Origin: Delphinapterus leucas
Lineage: Eukaryota > Chordata > Mammalia > Artiodactyla > Monodontidae
NCBI RefSeq assembly: GCF_002288925.2
Contig: NW_022098001.1
Span: forward strand, 16,770,256-16,834,255
Direction of reading: 5' to 3'
Length of the DNA: 64,000 nt
Program-made: the position numbers and the translations under genes
Notes under the pieces: model-generated
What the model saw: only the letters and a program-made list of their open reading frames with translations
Told to the model about the DNA's origin: nothing
Databases searched by the model: none
Shown: positions 1-12,600 of the stretch, piece after piece
Numbering within the stretch: the first letter of the stretch is position 1
Layout of the letters: each line of letters opens with the position of its first letter

Positions 1-1350
1 ACATACTGCCAAAAAAAAAAAAAAAATCTGATTAAAAAGTGGTCAGAGGACCAGAATAGACATTTTTCCAAAGAACATATATAAATGGCCAAAAGGCACA
101 TGAAAAGATGTTCAACATAATTAGTCATCAGGGAAATGCAAATCAAAATCATCATGAGATATCACCTCACACCTGTTAGAATGGTCACTATCAAAAAAGA
201 CAAGAAAAAAGAAGTGTTGATGAGGATGTGGATAAAAGGGAACCCTTGTTCACTGTTGGTGTGACTGTGAGTTGGAGCACCCATTATGAAAAACAGTATG
301 GGTTTCTCAAAAAATTAAAAATAGAAGTATCATACAATCCAACAATTCCACTTCAAGATATTTATTGGAAGAAAAATTGGAAAGATATATGCACCCTTAT
401 GTTCACTGCTGCATTATTTACAATAGTCAAGATATTGAAGCAACTTAAGTGCCCCTCAATTAGTAAATGAATAAAGAAGGAGATTAGATAGATAGATGAT
501 AGATAGATGGATTGATGTAGTGGAATATTACTCAGCCATAAAAAAAGAATGAAATCTTGCCATTTGTAATAATATGGATGGACCTAAAAGGTATTATGTT
601 AAGTGAAATAAGTTAGACAGATAAAGAAAAATACTGTATGTTTTCATTTATATGTGGAATCTAAAAAGCAAAACAAATGAACAAATGGAAACAGTTATAT
701 ATACAGAGAACAAATAGGTGATAATTAAAGGGGAGGAGGTTTGGGGGAGGAGAGAAATAGGTGAGGGAGATTAAGAGGTACAAACTTCCAGTTACTACAA
801 TATAAGTGACTGGTATGAAATGTACAGTGTGGGGAAAATAGTCAATAACTATGTAACATTCTTCTGTGGTGACAGATAACTTAAATTATAATGGTGATCA
901 TTTTCAAATGTATAGAAATATCTAATCACTATATTGTGTTCAAGGAACTATCAGAGTGTTGGAAGCCACTTATACTTCAAAAACAAACAAACAAACTCAT
1001 GGAAAAAGATCAGATTTGTGATTTCCAGAGGAGGGGGTGGGGGAGAGGGTAGTTCAAATGGTACAAAGTTCCAGTTATAAGATATATAAATACTAGGGAT
1101 GTAATGTACAGTATGATAAATATAATTAACACTATATTATAAATGAAAGCTAAGAGAGTAAATTCTGAGAGTTCTCATCACAAGGAAAAAATATTTCTAT
1201 TTCTTTAATTTTGTATTTACATGAAATGATGAATGTTCACTAAACTTATTGTGGTAATCATTTCATGATGTATGTAAATCAAATCATTATGCTGTACACC
1301 TTAAACTTATACAGTTCTATGTGTCAGTTATATCTCAATAAATCTGGAAG
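1..1350 (+). mobile_element. L1 3' end (old L1M-type), ORF2 C-terminus plus 3' UTR
   Basis: The left edge of the window lies inside a plus-strand L1. Positions 60-663 match the last part of L1 ORF2, including the LFTVGV-like and CPSI-like C-terminal blocks, and the ORF2 stop lies near 661-663 after a TATGTGGAATCTAA-like end. The reading frame is broken; the longest open piece is 228-470 (80 codons). The 3' UTR follows, with GGGGGAGG-rich segments and a polyadenylation signal AATAAA near 1338. The 5' part lies outside the window. The 3' UTR resembles that of the L1 at 18358-21548 (same block AACAAACAAACAAACTCAT), so the two belong to related old subfamilies. Confidence 0.9.
485..510. repeat. 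(GATA)n microsatellite inside L1 ORF2
   Basis: Short imperfect run of GATA units. It replaces the segment that in intact L1 copies reads GTGGTACATATATACAATGG, just before GGAATATTACTCAGCC. Two other L1 copies in this window have microsatellites at the same place. Confidence 0.85.
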
Positions 1351-2873
1351 GAAATGAAAAGAACAGTGTCTACCTTTTGGAAAGTGAAATACATGAAGCT
1401 ATAGTCATCCAACTTCCGCTATCTGTCAGGAGCAGGATTTCTGGGAGTTGGAGGAGGTCAGTGTATTTAACTGGAAAATACTACCCCAAAGTCGCATTAC
1501 CACAAAATACAAGATGTTATGTATAAATGACATTTCTCAACTTCAAAATTAAAAAACTACCTAAATATGGTGTCCCAGATATCTCACTTTCACTTCTCAC
1601 CTGTCAGTGCTCCAAAGAACTGATCAGAAGCTATTTCTACCACTAAATTTGGGGGGACTGATGATGTAAAATTCCTTTCAGAGCACTGTCACCAAGGTGA
1701 TCCAAAACTTTAATTCGGTATATCTTAAAGGCTTTGTGATTTAAAGCATCTCAAAACTTGCCTTCAATCAGTAACAGTGATGAGAAAAAAAAGCATTTGC
1801 CTCACCAATTACCTGACTTCAGGCAGTTTCAGTTTGTAACATTTCTTTTTTTTTTTTCACTTTCAGTAAAAATAAAGTAAAACAGCCATTTTAAAAGGAC
1901 ATTTTGATAGTATGTTATTTGTGATTGAGACTAATTTGTTTTAAAAATTGTTGTATTTACTTCTAGTAATAATTAATTGGAAAAGAAAATGCTGGCAAAA
2001 AAGAAAAAAATATATGTATAAATAAAACAGTTTGGGGTTATACCCTACTGATGTCTATTCGAGAAAAGCAAATCCCAAAGCAGTCAGTCTTTTAGAGCCT
2101 TTGGACAGCCCAATCGAAAGGAATACAAAATGTATTGTCCAACTGGCTCATTCAGAAACGACTGATCCTTAGACAACAAGAAGATAACATGTTTAGCAAA
2201 GCTACATTCTATTATTTTAAATTCTTAAATTATTTTTCAACATATTTAGAAGATAATACATTACTTTCTTTAAATGGACTTGGATTCCCAGAGCGGTTTT
2301 GTCAAACCCTTAATAACATTTACCTCTCTGAATTCAAGATGATTTACCTTCTAAGACAGAAACTGGTAGAAGGAAGCCAGTGTTTGTGAAGGAGTGCATT
2401 GTAATTTCAAAAGATGTTTCTTCTCTAATTTTGTGATTCTGATGCAGCCTCCTTGACAGCCTGACTTCCCTGATCATGGATTCCAGTCTAGGGCTATAGT
2501 TTAGTGCCCTTGCAAACTGCTGGTAAACAGTGAGCTAACAATGAATTTCTACTTTGGAGATAAGGGAATGAAACGTTTCCATGAGAATTCTAATAGCCAC
2601 AAGGAAACACAATAGCATGAGTAATCTTTAAAACCACAATTTCAGAAGATTGCTAAATTCTATCAAATAATAAAATTCCATTCTGAAAATCAAACCACAG
2701 AGAAGGTAAACAATTCCACTATAAAGTAAACAGTACAGCTTACTATATATTGGAAAGAATGAGAGATTTGATTTTGAACTATACAGGCCTGAATGTGTAT
2801 TCCCAAACTGATAAAAAAAAATCAATTTCCCATTTTGTGTTACCTATCTAAATGACTTTTAACAATTATAGAT
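1351..2873. other. Non-coding stretch, no recognisable feature
   Basis: AT-rich unique-looking DNA between the L1 3' end and the first SINE. The only open frame of note, 2135-2389 (84 codons, plus), has no motif I recognise and no supporting splice or initiation context, so I treat it as chance. A T run near 1849-1858 is the only simple sequence. Confidence 0.6.
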
Positions 2874-2889
2874 AAAAATTAAAATTATT

Positions 2890-3099
2890 GGGGCTTCCCC
2901 GGTGGTGTGGTGGTTGGGAGTCCGCCTGCCGATTCAGGGGATGCGGGTTCGTGCCCCGGTCTGGTAGGGTCCCACATGCTGCGGGGCGGCTGGGCCCATG
3001 GGCCGTGGCTGCTGGGCCTGCGCGTCCGGAGCCTGTGCTCCGTGGCAGGAGAGGCCACAGCGGTGAGAGGCCATGTACCGCAAAAAAAAAAAAAAAAAA
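2890..3099 (+). mobile_element. CHR-type tRNA-derived SINE, short form (copy a)
   Basis: Begins GGGGCTTCCCCGGTGG and ends in an A run at 3082-3099. It carries an A-box-like segment near 2900 and a B-box-like GGTTCGTGCCC near 2946, expected of a Pol III promoted, tRNA-derived SINE. Flanking sequences AAAAATTAAAATTATTG (2874-2890) and AAAAATTAAAAGTATTT (3095-3111) form a 17-bp target-site duplication with two mismatches. Confidence 0.95.
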
Positions 3100-3229
3100 T
3101 TAAAAGTATTTGCATTGTTGAAATTTTTCAAGTACAATTCTGAGTTTTCAGTTATTTTCCTAAACAATTTTGCAATATTTATTTGGTTTCATAACAAAGG
3201 TAACATAAATAATCAGTGTTGGAAATGAT

Positions 3230-3679
3230 TCAGAATAACTCTCTTGTATTCCTCCATGTCTTGCAAGTGAGGCACTGACTTACCATTGTTCCTTTGTTTT
3301 CAATGATGATTGTAGTGTAAATGGCCTTGGAGGATACAGATAGCATTCTTTTCTGGAGCAAAATGCAGGCATACCTACTATCAAGTATGAAAGATTCCAG
3401 ATCTTTAAGCTCAGTTCTTTTCCTGCAATTCAACCCACGCACCCTGTATGCAGTAATCATCTGACCCTTTGGGGCTTGGGAAACCAGCTCAGAAATGCTG
3501 ATACTCTGACTACTGCTAATGCTGAGTAGTAAACTGTCTTTTGTCCCTGACCCAGCAGTTTCATGTCCTCTACTTGTATTCATGAAATGTGTCAGGCAAA
3601 CTTTCAAGCTTATGAGTAAAATATCAAACCCTTTGCAGTTTTTGACAACCAGGTGTGTTGCATTGAAGATGGGTCTCAA
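3230..3679 (-). other. 149-codon open frame, unrecognised, probably chance
   Basis: The longest open frame in the window that is not explained by a known transposon. The predicted product is serine/leucine-rich with several cysteines and shows no domain, signal peptide or membrane segment I recognise. There is no promoter, splice site pair or polyadenylation signal that fits it. A frame of this length is not surprising by chance in 64 kb. It could also be antisense to an unrecognised old repeat, because a hAT fragment starts just downstream on the plus strand. I do not assign a function. Confidence 0.1.
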
Positions 3680-3727
3680 ACAACTAGTTGGACTTAGTAC
3701 AAGTTAGCAATGAGCCTATCATTTTAC

Positions 3728-3920
3728 TGGGTTAGAATAGAGATAGCCAACTTTTTCTTAATGGTCTTGTTAATAAATATTTTAGGCTTCTGGGGCCTTA
3801 CATTCCCTGTTGCTGCTACACAACTCTGCTATTATAGTACAAAATCACCATAGATAATATGTACATGAATAAGCATGGCTGTATTCCTATAAAACTTTAT
3901 TTGTAGATACTTAACTTTGA
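3728..3920 (-). mobile_element. Non-autonomous hAT (MER1/Charlie-type) transposon fragment
   Basis: Contains blocks typical of this very common mammalian MITE: GCCAACTTTTTC at one end, AATATTTTAGGCTTC, CAACTCTGC, and AATAAGCATGGCTGT followed by TATAAAACTTTATTTGTA. The far terminal inverted repeat is missing. The exact family name is not certain to me; orientation follows the usual consensus. Confidence 0.75.
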
Positions 3921-4559
3921 ATTTTCTATAATTCCACATGTAATTAAGTATTATTTTTCTTAAATTTTTTTCCAACCATTTAAAAAATTTAAAACCGCAA
4001 TTAGCTCACAGGTTGTATAAAAGCAAGTGTCAGGCTGAACCAACCACTGGAATAGAAAAAGACTGCCAAAAAAAATTAAACATATTAGTTTATTTGTTGT
4101 TCTTTCTGTTTTAATTGATCTGGAAGAACCATAAGCACATGGAGCATTTGGGATAGGAAATATTTTTATAAGTAGAATATAAAAATTTATTTTCACTTAA
4201 CCCTTCATTTTCCAACCTCAGATTCTAATGTTGTTCAGTTTGTCTGTTTCATAATCTAGAGTGCTATATGAATGAGAAGGAAATGTACAACTAAAAGGAC
4301 AATTATTGGCATTTAACATTTAAATTTCCTTTGAACTGTAATGATTTTAATAATTTTAGCACTATTTTTGCATATATTCTTTTAATCTTCCATGAAACCT
4401 TCTCACTGGTAGGCATCATGTCTATGATTAGTTGGTGATGCTTCACAAAGCCTCGTGCCCATAAAGAACAGAAGAAACAAACAGATTTCTTTGCCATGTT
4501 ATATTATATTACATTTTATGATTCGCTCAAAGCCAAAAATTATTTAAACCACTTTAATA

Positions 4560-4655
4560 ACTTAAAGAAAGCACCTAGTACAGTGTCTGGCAGTTAGTAC
4601 AGGCCCAATATGTATTATCTTGTTGGCTATTAATAAATGTCAGCTTTATTATTAA
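4560..4655 (+). mobile_element. MIR 3' end fragment
   Basis: GCACCTAGTACAGTGTCTGG followed by an AATAAATGTCAGC-type tail matches the MIR 3' end (shared with L2). It is an old, diverged SINE remnant without a visible target-site duplication. Confidence 0.6.
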
Positions 4656-6713
4656 TACTACCTTGAAGTTAGACTCAAGTTTACCTGAACTGGGTCATGT
4701 AGGATTTTCCACATCTTTCATTTACACAAACAAGAAAGCAAAGCATACAATTATTTGCATAATGCTTGAGACTGAATTTGGATTCATACCTATATGAAGT
4801 TTGCTTTGGTGAAAATGGATATCTCTGTTTCTTCTCAAGGAAGGAATTTATAAATAATTAGCAAACATTGAATGAGTGAGTGAGTGAAACTGTCACCATC
4901 AACTTGACCTTAAGTTCACTGACTAACCCAGAACGTAGGCTTCAAGGGATAGATTTCATAAAGACCATTAAACCAGGTAGCTGTGTTTTACTTCTCTGTT
5001 TAAATTATGAAGGTTTTTTTTTTCCATCATGAATACAGATTAGAGAATGATCCAGTAGAGCAAGACCCCACAGTTTGACCCTAATCAGCACCAGATAATA
5101 TCCTTGAGTGAATATATTACCTAATTTGCTGCATAATACCCACAGAGCAATACACAAGTCTCAAGTCAACACTCGGCTTTGCACTTCTCACACACACATT
5201 CTTTCAATCTAGACAGTATTTTTAGTCAGAACTTAAGATTTTCTGCAGGTTTGAAAGGAACCTATTCTTTATAAATCAATGTTAGACTAATAACATTAGC
5301 TATTTGCCAGGAGAAGAGTTATAACCCTATTGTAGCTTGGTTAACAACAAACACTTTGGTAATTTCTTAGGAAAAATATTTCCTGTTGACCATTAAAAGC
5401 CAAATTTTGAGTTGCTTCCCCCTCTGGATTAAATAAATACTATTAGTTTTTCAACTGTGTACAATAAATATGGATTTCAAGACTCATTTGTCTGCATTTC
5501 TTAAAACATTTATGAACATTGAACAGATTAATTTGTTTTAAGAATATTTTTTTCATTTGAACACTTTTCCCAATGGTTTTTAACATGGATACTGTTCATC
5601 ACATATTTAATAAAGCAACTTTTACTTTATTTAATGTCTTGACCCAAATCACATTGTCTCCATAAATATTTTACAGTCTGTGGGCAACAAAAGTGTGATT
5701 ACCACAGTCACGTCTGCACTTGCAGGTAATACACTATAAAACATGGGCTGTTTTCTCTCCTCCAGCTTTTGAGAGATGGAATTGGGGCCTGCATTTGCCC
5801 AAGTGGGTTTTTTTCTTTTTCTTTTTCTCTTTTTTTACACTAACTAGCTCCTTAGGGGTAAGATGTTGGAAACATGGGTCTGTGCCAAGTTACTGTCTCT
5901 ATAAAATTCACAAAAGAACAAGAAAACATTGCTCATTTTACTTCTTTCCAGCTGCTTTTCCCTGGAAAAAGAAATGTTGAGACTTTCACTATCCTGATAA
6001 ACAGAATGAAACTACTCCACAACTGATTGGGAAGAAGTTACACTGCCATGAAAAGAGCAAAATAAAATAAAATAAAATTGAAATATGTCTTTCTTTTGAA
6101 AGCTGGCAATCATCCCTCCTTTTAGCAGCTGATTTGTCACACACTTTGAAATTAGAGTATTTCATATAAACATCAATACTTTGGAAAGGTACTTAAAGAG
6201 ATTCAAGAAAGATAATATGGTTTATAAATTCCGTAGGTCACCTTTTGCTCTTACAGTGCAAAAAAGCATTGATACCCTTGATGCCTCAGTGAAGGGCAAC
6301 TATCCTGGATAATTAAACAGAGTGGGTTCTTGCATTAGTGCTTTTCTCCCCCACAACCCCAGAGTGGTGTAATCATTTTATTCCTGTTTAATTCTTATCT
6401 ACTGAGGTAAACTAAATAAAATGTGTGTAATTAATAAAGGACTTCCCTAGATGTGTAGGAAACAAGCATCCCTTTCACAAAGGAACCCCTTTAGCCTTTG
6501 TCTCCATTAATTAATGGGCAGTCTATCCAGAAACCCCTGTCTAAATACTTTTAAAAGTAATAGAGAAATAGCAGAATGAATACACATTTACACGTTTATG
6601 CTTTTTCTGTCATCTCACAATAAAGTAGCTATGTCACGTGTGTATGAGATAATCATATATTGTCCTGTGAATTTGTGTAAGTATGCAGAGGAAGCTTGAC
6701 TATGATATTTTAT
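4656..6713. other. Non-coding unique DNA
   Basis: About 2 kb without recognisable gene or well-preserved repeat. It includes a T-rich patch at 5808-5836 and a short (AAAAT)n run at 6058-6078. A TGCAGGTAA string near 5722 resembles a splice donor, but no partner exon is evident. Open frames here (for example 5720-5980) look random. Confidence 0.55.
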
Positions 6714-6727
6714 AAATGATATAACAT

Positions 6728-8693
6728 GGAGGAGCTTCAAGATGGCAGAAGAGTAAGATGCGGAGCTCACCTTCCTCCCCACAGATACATCAGAAATACA
6801 TCTACATGTGGAACAACTCCTACAGAACACTTACTGAATGCTGGCAGAAGACCTCAGACCTCCCAAAAGGCAAGAGACCCCCCACGTACCTGGGTAGGGT
6901 AAAAGAAAACAGAGAAAAAACAATAGGGACAGAACCTGCAACAGTGGGTGGGAGCTGTGAAGGAGGAAAGGTTTCCACACACTAGGAAGCCAATTCTCGG
7001 GCGGAGACTGCAGGTGGTGGAGGGGGGGAGGCTTCGAAGCCACAGAGGAGAGCACAGTAACAGGGGTGCGGAGGGCAAAACAGAGAGATTCCCGCACAGA
7101 GGATAAGTGCCAACCAGCACTCACCAGCCCGAGAGGCTTGTCTGCTCACCTGCCCGGGCGGGTGGGGGCTGGGAGCTGGGGCTCTGGCTTCGGAGGTTGG
7201 ATCCCAGGGAGAGGACTGGGGTTGACTGCATGAACACAGCCTGAAGGGACTAGTGTGCCACAGCTGGCCGGGAGGGAGTCCCAGAAAGTCTGGAGCTGCC
7301 AAAGAGGCAAGAGACTTTCTCTTGCCTCTTTGTTACCTGGTGCATGAGGAGAGTGGATTAAAAGCATTGCTTAAAGGAGCTCCTGAGATGGGCGCAAGCC
7401 GCAGCTATCAGCGAGGACCCCAGAGACGGGCATGACATGCTAAAGTTGCTGCTGCCACCACCAAGAAACCTGTCTGCAAGCACAGGTCACTATCCACACC
7501 TCCCCTCCCGGGAGCCTGTGCAGCCCGCCACTGCCAGGGGCCTGTGATCCAGGGACAACTTCCCCAGGAGAACGCACGGTGCACCTCAGGCTGGTGTAAC
7601 ATCATGCCGGCCTCTGCTGCCGCAGGCTCACTCCGCATCCGTACCCCAGAATCCCCCAGGCCTGAGTGAGCCAGAGCTGCCAAATCAGCGGCTCCTTTTA
7701 CCCTGTCCTGTCTGAGTGAAGGACAGACGCCCTCAGGCGACATACACGCGGGGACAAATCCAAACCTGAACCCCGGGAGCTGTGTGAACAAAGAAGGGAA
7801 AGGGAAATCTCTCCCAGCAACCTCAGGAGCAGCAGATTAAATCTCCATGATCAACTTGATGTACGCTGCATCTGTGGAATAGCTGAATAGACAATGAATC
7901 ATCCCAAATTGAGGAGGTGGACTTTGGGAGCAACGATACATATATTTTTTTTCCCTTTTTCTCTTTTTGTGATTGTGTATGTGTATGCTTCTGTGTGTGA
8001 TTTTGTCTGTATAGCTTTGCTTTTACCATTAGACCTAGGGTGCTCTCTGGTTTTCCGGGGGTGTTTTTCTTAAAATTTTTTTCTTAATAATTTTTTTATA
8101 TTTTTATTTTAATAACTTTATATTATTTTATTTTACTTTATTTTATTTTATTTTATCTTCATCTTTCTTTCTTTATTTTTTCTCCCTTTTATTCTGAGCC
8201 ATGTGGAGGACAGCCTCTCTGTGCTGCAGCCAGGTGTCAGGGCTGTGCCATGGAGGTGGAAGAGACAAGTTCAGGACACTGGTCCACAAGAGACCTTCCA
8301 GCTCCACATAATATCAAATGGCGAAAATCTCCCAGAGATCTCCATTTCAATGCCAAAACCCAGCTCCACTCAACAACCAGTAAGCTACAGTGCAGGACCC
8401 ACCATGCCAAACAACTAGCAAAGCAGGGACACAACACCATCCATTAGCACAGAGGCTGCCTAAAATCATAATAAGGCCACAGACACCACAAAACACACCA
8501 CCAGACCTGGACCTGTCCACCAGACAGGCAAGATCCAGCCTCATCCACCAGAACAGAGGCACCAGTCCCCTACACCAGGAAGCCTACACAACCCACTGAA
8601 CCAACCTTAGCCACTGGGGACAGACACTAAAAACAATGGAAACTATGAACCTGCAGTCCACAAAAAGGAGACGCCAAACACAGTAAGTTAAGC
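6728..8693 (+). promoter_or_regulatory. L1-A 5' UTR / internal promoter
   Basis: L1 carries its own RNA polymerase II promoter in the 5' UTR. The first bases hold CAAGATGGC (6738-6746), which matches the YY1 core that positions L1 transcription initiation in mammals. The middle, about 6980-7800, is GC- and CpG-richer than anything else nearby. From 7945 to 8198 it turns into a T-rich tract containing (TTTTA)n units that ends in TTCTGAG, a good splice-acceptor shape. The open frames in both strands here are shadows of the GC-rich segment. Confidence 0.85.
6870..8198 (+). other. Candidate intron in the L1-A 5' UTR (GC-AG type)
   Basis: The segment starts after CCCAAAAG with GCAAGAG and ends with a long polypyrimidine tract (about 8152-8195) and AG at 8197-8198. 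In the related L1-C, sequence homologous to 6733-6869 is joined directly to sequence homologous to 8199 onward, exactly at these splice-like boundaries (29241/29242). A GC donor with AAG before it and AAGA after it is a recognised minor variant of the U2-type donor. Splicing itself is inferred from the two genomic copies only; a subfamily deletion is the alternative. Confidence 0.5.
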
Positions 8694-8696
8694 AAA

Positions 8697-9585
8697 ATGA
8701 GAAGACAGAAAAACACACAGCAGATGAAGGAGCAAGGCAAAAACCCACAAGACCTAACAAATGAAGAGGAAATAGGCAGTCTCCCTGAAGAAGAATTCAG
8801 AATAATGATAGTAAAGATGATCAAAAATCTGGGAAAAAGAATGGAGAAAATACAAGAAATGTTTAACAAGCACCTAGAAGAACTGGAGAGCAAACAGTGA
8901 TGAACAACACAATAAATGAAATAAAAAATTCTCTAGAAGAGATCAATAGCAGAATAACTGAAGGAGAAGAATGGATAAGTGACCTGGAAGATAAAATACT
9001 GGAAATAACTAGTGCAGAGCAGAATAAAGAAAAAAGAATGAAAAGAATTGAGGACAGTCTCAGAGACCTCTGGGAAAACATTAAACGCACCAACATTTGA
9101 ATTATAGGGATCCCAGAAGAAGAAGAGAAAAAGAAAGGGACTGAGGAAATATTTGAAGAGATTATAGTGGAAAACTTCCCTAATATGGGAAAGGAAATCG
9201 TTAATCAAGTCCAGGAAGCACAGAGAGTCCCATACAGGATAAATCCAAGGAAAAACACACCAAGATGCATATTAATCAAACTATCAAAAATTAAATACAA
9301 AGAACAAATATTAAAAGCAGCAAGGGAAAAACTTCAAATAACACATAAGGATTCCCCATAAGGTTAACAGCTGATCTTTCAGCAGGAACTCTGCAAACCA
9401 GAAGGGAGTGGCAGGACATAATTAAAATGATGAAGAAGAAAAACCTACAACCAAGATTACTCTACCCAGCAAGGGTCACATTCAGGTTTGACAGAGAAAT
9501 TAAAACCTTTACAAACAAGCAAAAGCTAAGAGAATTCAGCACCACCAAACCAGCTTTATAACAAATGCTACAGGAATTTCTCTAG
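8697..9585 (+). pseudogene. L1-A ORF1 (RNA-binding chaperone) remnant
   Basis: Starts at the ATG of MRRQKNTQQMKEQGKN and can be followed to a TAG at about 9583-9585. The order is a basic N-terminus, a coiled-coil segment with heptad-like spacing (about 8820-9050), then the RRM-like part with IPEEEE and MGKE, and the C-terminal domain around 9360-9560. The product normally forms trimers that coat L1 RNA in the cytoplasm. This copy is broken by a stop/frameshift after ELESKQ near 8898, a stop after TNI near 9098, and another near 9360. It lies 58 bp upstream of ORF2, the usual bicistronic arrangement. Confidence 0.92.
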
Positions 9586-9643
9586 GCAGGAAACACAAGA
9601 GAAGGAAAGAACTTACAATAATAAACCTAAACCAATTAAGAAA

Positions 9644-12600
9644 ATGGTAATAGGAACATACATATCGATAATTACCTTAAATGTAAATGTATTAAATGTT
9701 CCAAATAATAGACTGGCTGAATGGATACAAAAACAAGATCCATATATATGCTGTCCACAAGAGACCCACTTCAGATCTAGGAACACATACAGACTGAAAG
9801 TGAAGGGATGGAAAAAGTTATTTCATGCAAATGGAAATCAAAAGAAAGCTGGAATAGCAATTTTCATGTCAGACAAAATAAACTTTAAAACAACAACTAT
9901 TACAAGAGACAAAGAAGGACACTACATAATGATCATGAGATCAATCCAAGAAGAAGATATAACAATGGTAAATATTTATGCACCCAACATAGGAGCACCT
10001 CAATACATAAGGTAAATACTAAAATCAATAAAAGGGGATATTGACAGTAACACAGTCATACTAGGGAGCTTTAACACCCCACTTTCACCAATGGACAGAT
10101 CATCCAAAATGAAAATAAATAAGGAAACACAAGCCTTAAATGATATATTAAACAAGATAGACTTAATTGATATTTATAGGATATTCCATCCAAAAACAGC
10201 AGAATATACATTCTTCTCAAGTGCTCATGGAACATCCTTGATATAGATCATATCTTGGGTCACAAATGAGGCCTTGGTAAATTTAAGAAAATTGAAATCA
10301 TATCAAGTATCTTTACCGATCACAACGCTATGAGACTAGATATCAATTACAGGAAAAAATTTGTAAGAAATAAAAATACATGGAGGCTAAACAACACACT
10401 ACTTAATAACCAAGAGATCACTGAAGAAATCAAAGAAGAAATCAAAAAATACCTAGAAACAAATGACAATGAAAACAAAATGACCCAAAACCTATGGGAT
10501 GCAGCAAAAGCCGTTCTAAGGGGGAAGTTTATAGCAATACAAGTCTACCTTAAGAAACAAGAGACATCTCAAATAAACAAGCTAACTTTACTCCTGAAGC
10601 AAGCAGAGACAGAAGAACAAAAAAAACCCCAAAGTTAGCAGAAGGAAAGAAATCATAAAGATCAGATCAGAAATAAATGAAAAACAAATGAAGGAAACAA
10701 TAGCAAAGATCAATAAAACTAAAAGCTGATTCTTTGACAAGATAAAAAAATTGATAAACCGTTAGCCAGACTTATCAAGAAAAAAAGGGAGAAGACTCAG
10801 ATCAATAGAATTAGAAATGAAAAAGGAGAAGTAAAAATTGACACTGCAGAAAGACAAAGAATCCTGAGAGATTACTACAAGCAACTATATGCCAATAAAA
10901 TGGACAATCTGGAAGAAATCAACAAATTCTTAGAAACGCACAACCTTCCAAGACTGAATCAGGAAGAAATAGAAAATACGAACAGACCAATCACAAGCAC
11001 AGAACTTGAAAATGTGATTAAAAATCTTCCAACAAACAAAAGCCCAGGACCAGATGGCTTCACACATAAATTCTATCAAACATTTAGAAAAGAGCTAACA
11101 CCTATGCTTCTCAAACTCTTCCAAAATATAGTAGAGGGAGGAACACTCCCAAACTCATTCTATGAGGCCACCATCACCCTGATACCAAAACCAGAAAAAG
11201 ATGTCACAAAGAAGGAAATCTACAGGCCAATATCACTGATGAACATAGATGCAAAAATCCTCAACAAAATACTAGCAAACAGAATCCAACAGCACATTAA
11301 AAGGACCATGCACCATGATCAAGTGGGGTTTATCCCAGGAATGCAAGGATTCTTCAATATACGCAAATCAATCAACGTGATAAACCATATTACCAAATTG
11401 AAGGAGAAAAATCAAATGATCATCTCAATAGATGCAGAGAAAGCTTTCAACAAAATTCAACACACATTTATGATAAAAACCCTGCCGAAAGTAGGTATAG
11501 AGGGAACTTTCCTCAACATAATAAAGGCCATATATAACAACATCATACTCAATGGTGAAAAACTGAAACCATTTCCACTAAGAACAGGAACAAGACAAGG
11601 TTGTCCACTCTCACCACTATTATTCAACATAGGTTCGAAGTTTTAGCTATAGCAATCAGAGAAGAAAAAAAATAAAAGGAATCCATATTGGAAAAGAAGA
11701 AGTAAAGCTGTCACTGTTTGCAGATGACATGATACTATACATAGAGAATCCTAAAAATGCTACCTGAAAACTAGTAGACCTAATCAATGGATTTGGTAAA
11801 GTAGCTGGATGCAAAATTAATGAACAGAAATCTCTTGAATTCCTATACACTAATGATGAAAAATCTGAATGTGAAATTAAGAAAACACTCCCATTTACCA
11901 CTGCAACAAAAACAATAAAATATCTAGGAATAAACCTACCTAAGGAGACAAAAGACCTGTATGCAGAAAATTATAAGGCACTGAAGAAAGAAATTAAAGA
12001 TGATACAAAAAGATGGAGAGATATACCATGTTCTTGGATTGGAAGAATCAACATTGTGAAAATGACTCTACTACCCAAAGCAAGCTACAGATTCAATGTA
12101 ATCCCTATCAAACTACCACTGGCATTTTTCACAGAACTAGAACAAAAAATTTCACAATTTGTATGGAAACACAAAAGACACCATATAGACAAAGCAATCT
12201 TGAGAAATAAAAATGGAGCTGGAGGAATCAGGCTCCCTGAATTCAGACTATATTACAAAGCTACAGTAATCAAGACAGTATGGTACTGGCACAGAAACAT
12301 AAATATAGATCAATTGAACAGGAAAGAAATCCCAGAGATAAACCGACCCACATATGGTTACCTTATCTTTGATAAAGGAGGCAAGAATATACAGTGGAGA
12401 AAAGACAGCCTCTTCAATAAGTGGTGCTGGGAAAACTGGACAGCTACATGTAAAAGAATGAAATTAGAACACTCTGTAACACCATGCACAAAAATAAACT
12501 AAAAATGGATTAAAGACCTAAATGTAAGGACAAACACCATCAAACTGTTAGAGGAAAACATAGGCAGAACACTCTATGACATAAATCACAGCAATATCCT

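Noticed and set aside
2940..2960. tRNA gene suggested by A-box and B-box-like sequence in the SINE heads
   Set aside because: The head does not fold into a full tRNA here and is followed by the SINE body and A tail in ten dispersed copies.
6980..7800. CpG-richer segment as a CpG-island promoter of a host gene
   Set aside because: It lies inside the 5' UTR of full-length L1-A, between the YY1-like start and ORF1.
10900..11646. A 248-codon reverse-transcriptase frame as a host gene
   Set aside because: It is L1 ORF2, in order with ORF1 and flanked by the L1 UTRs and a target-site duplication; other parts are broken.
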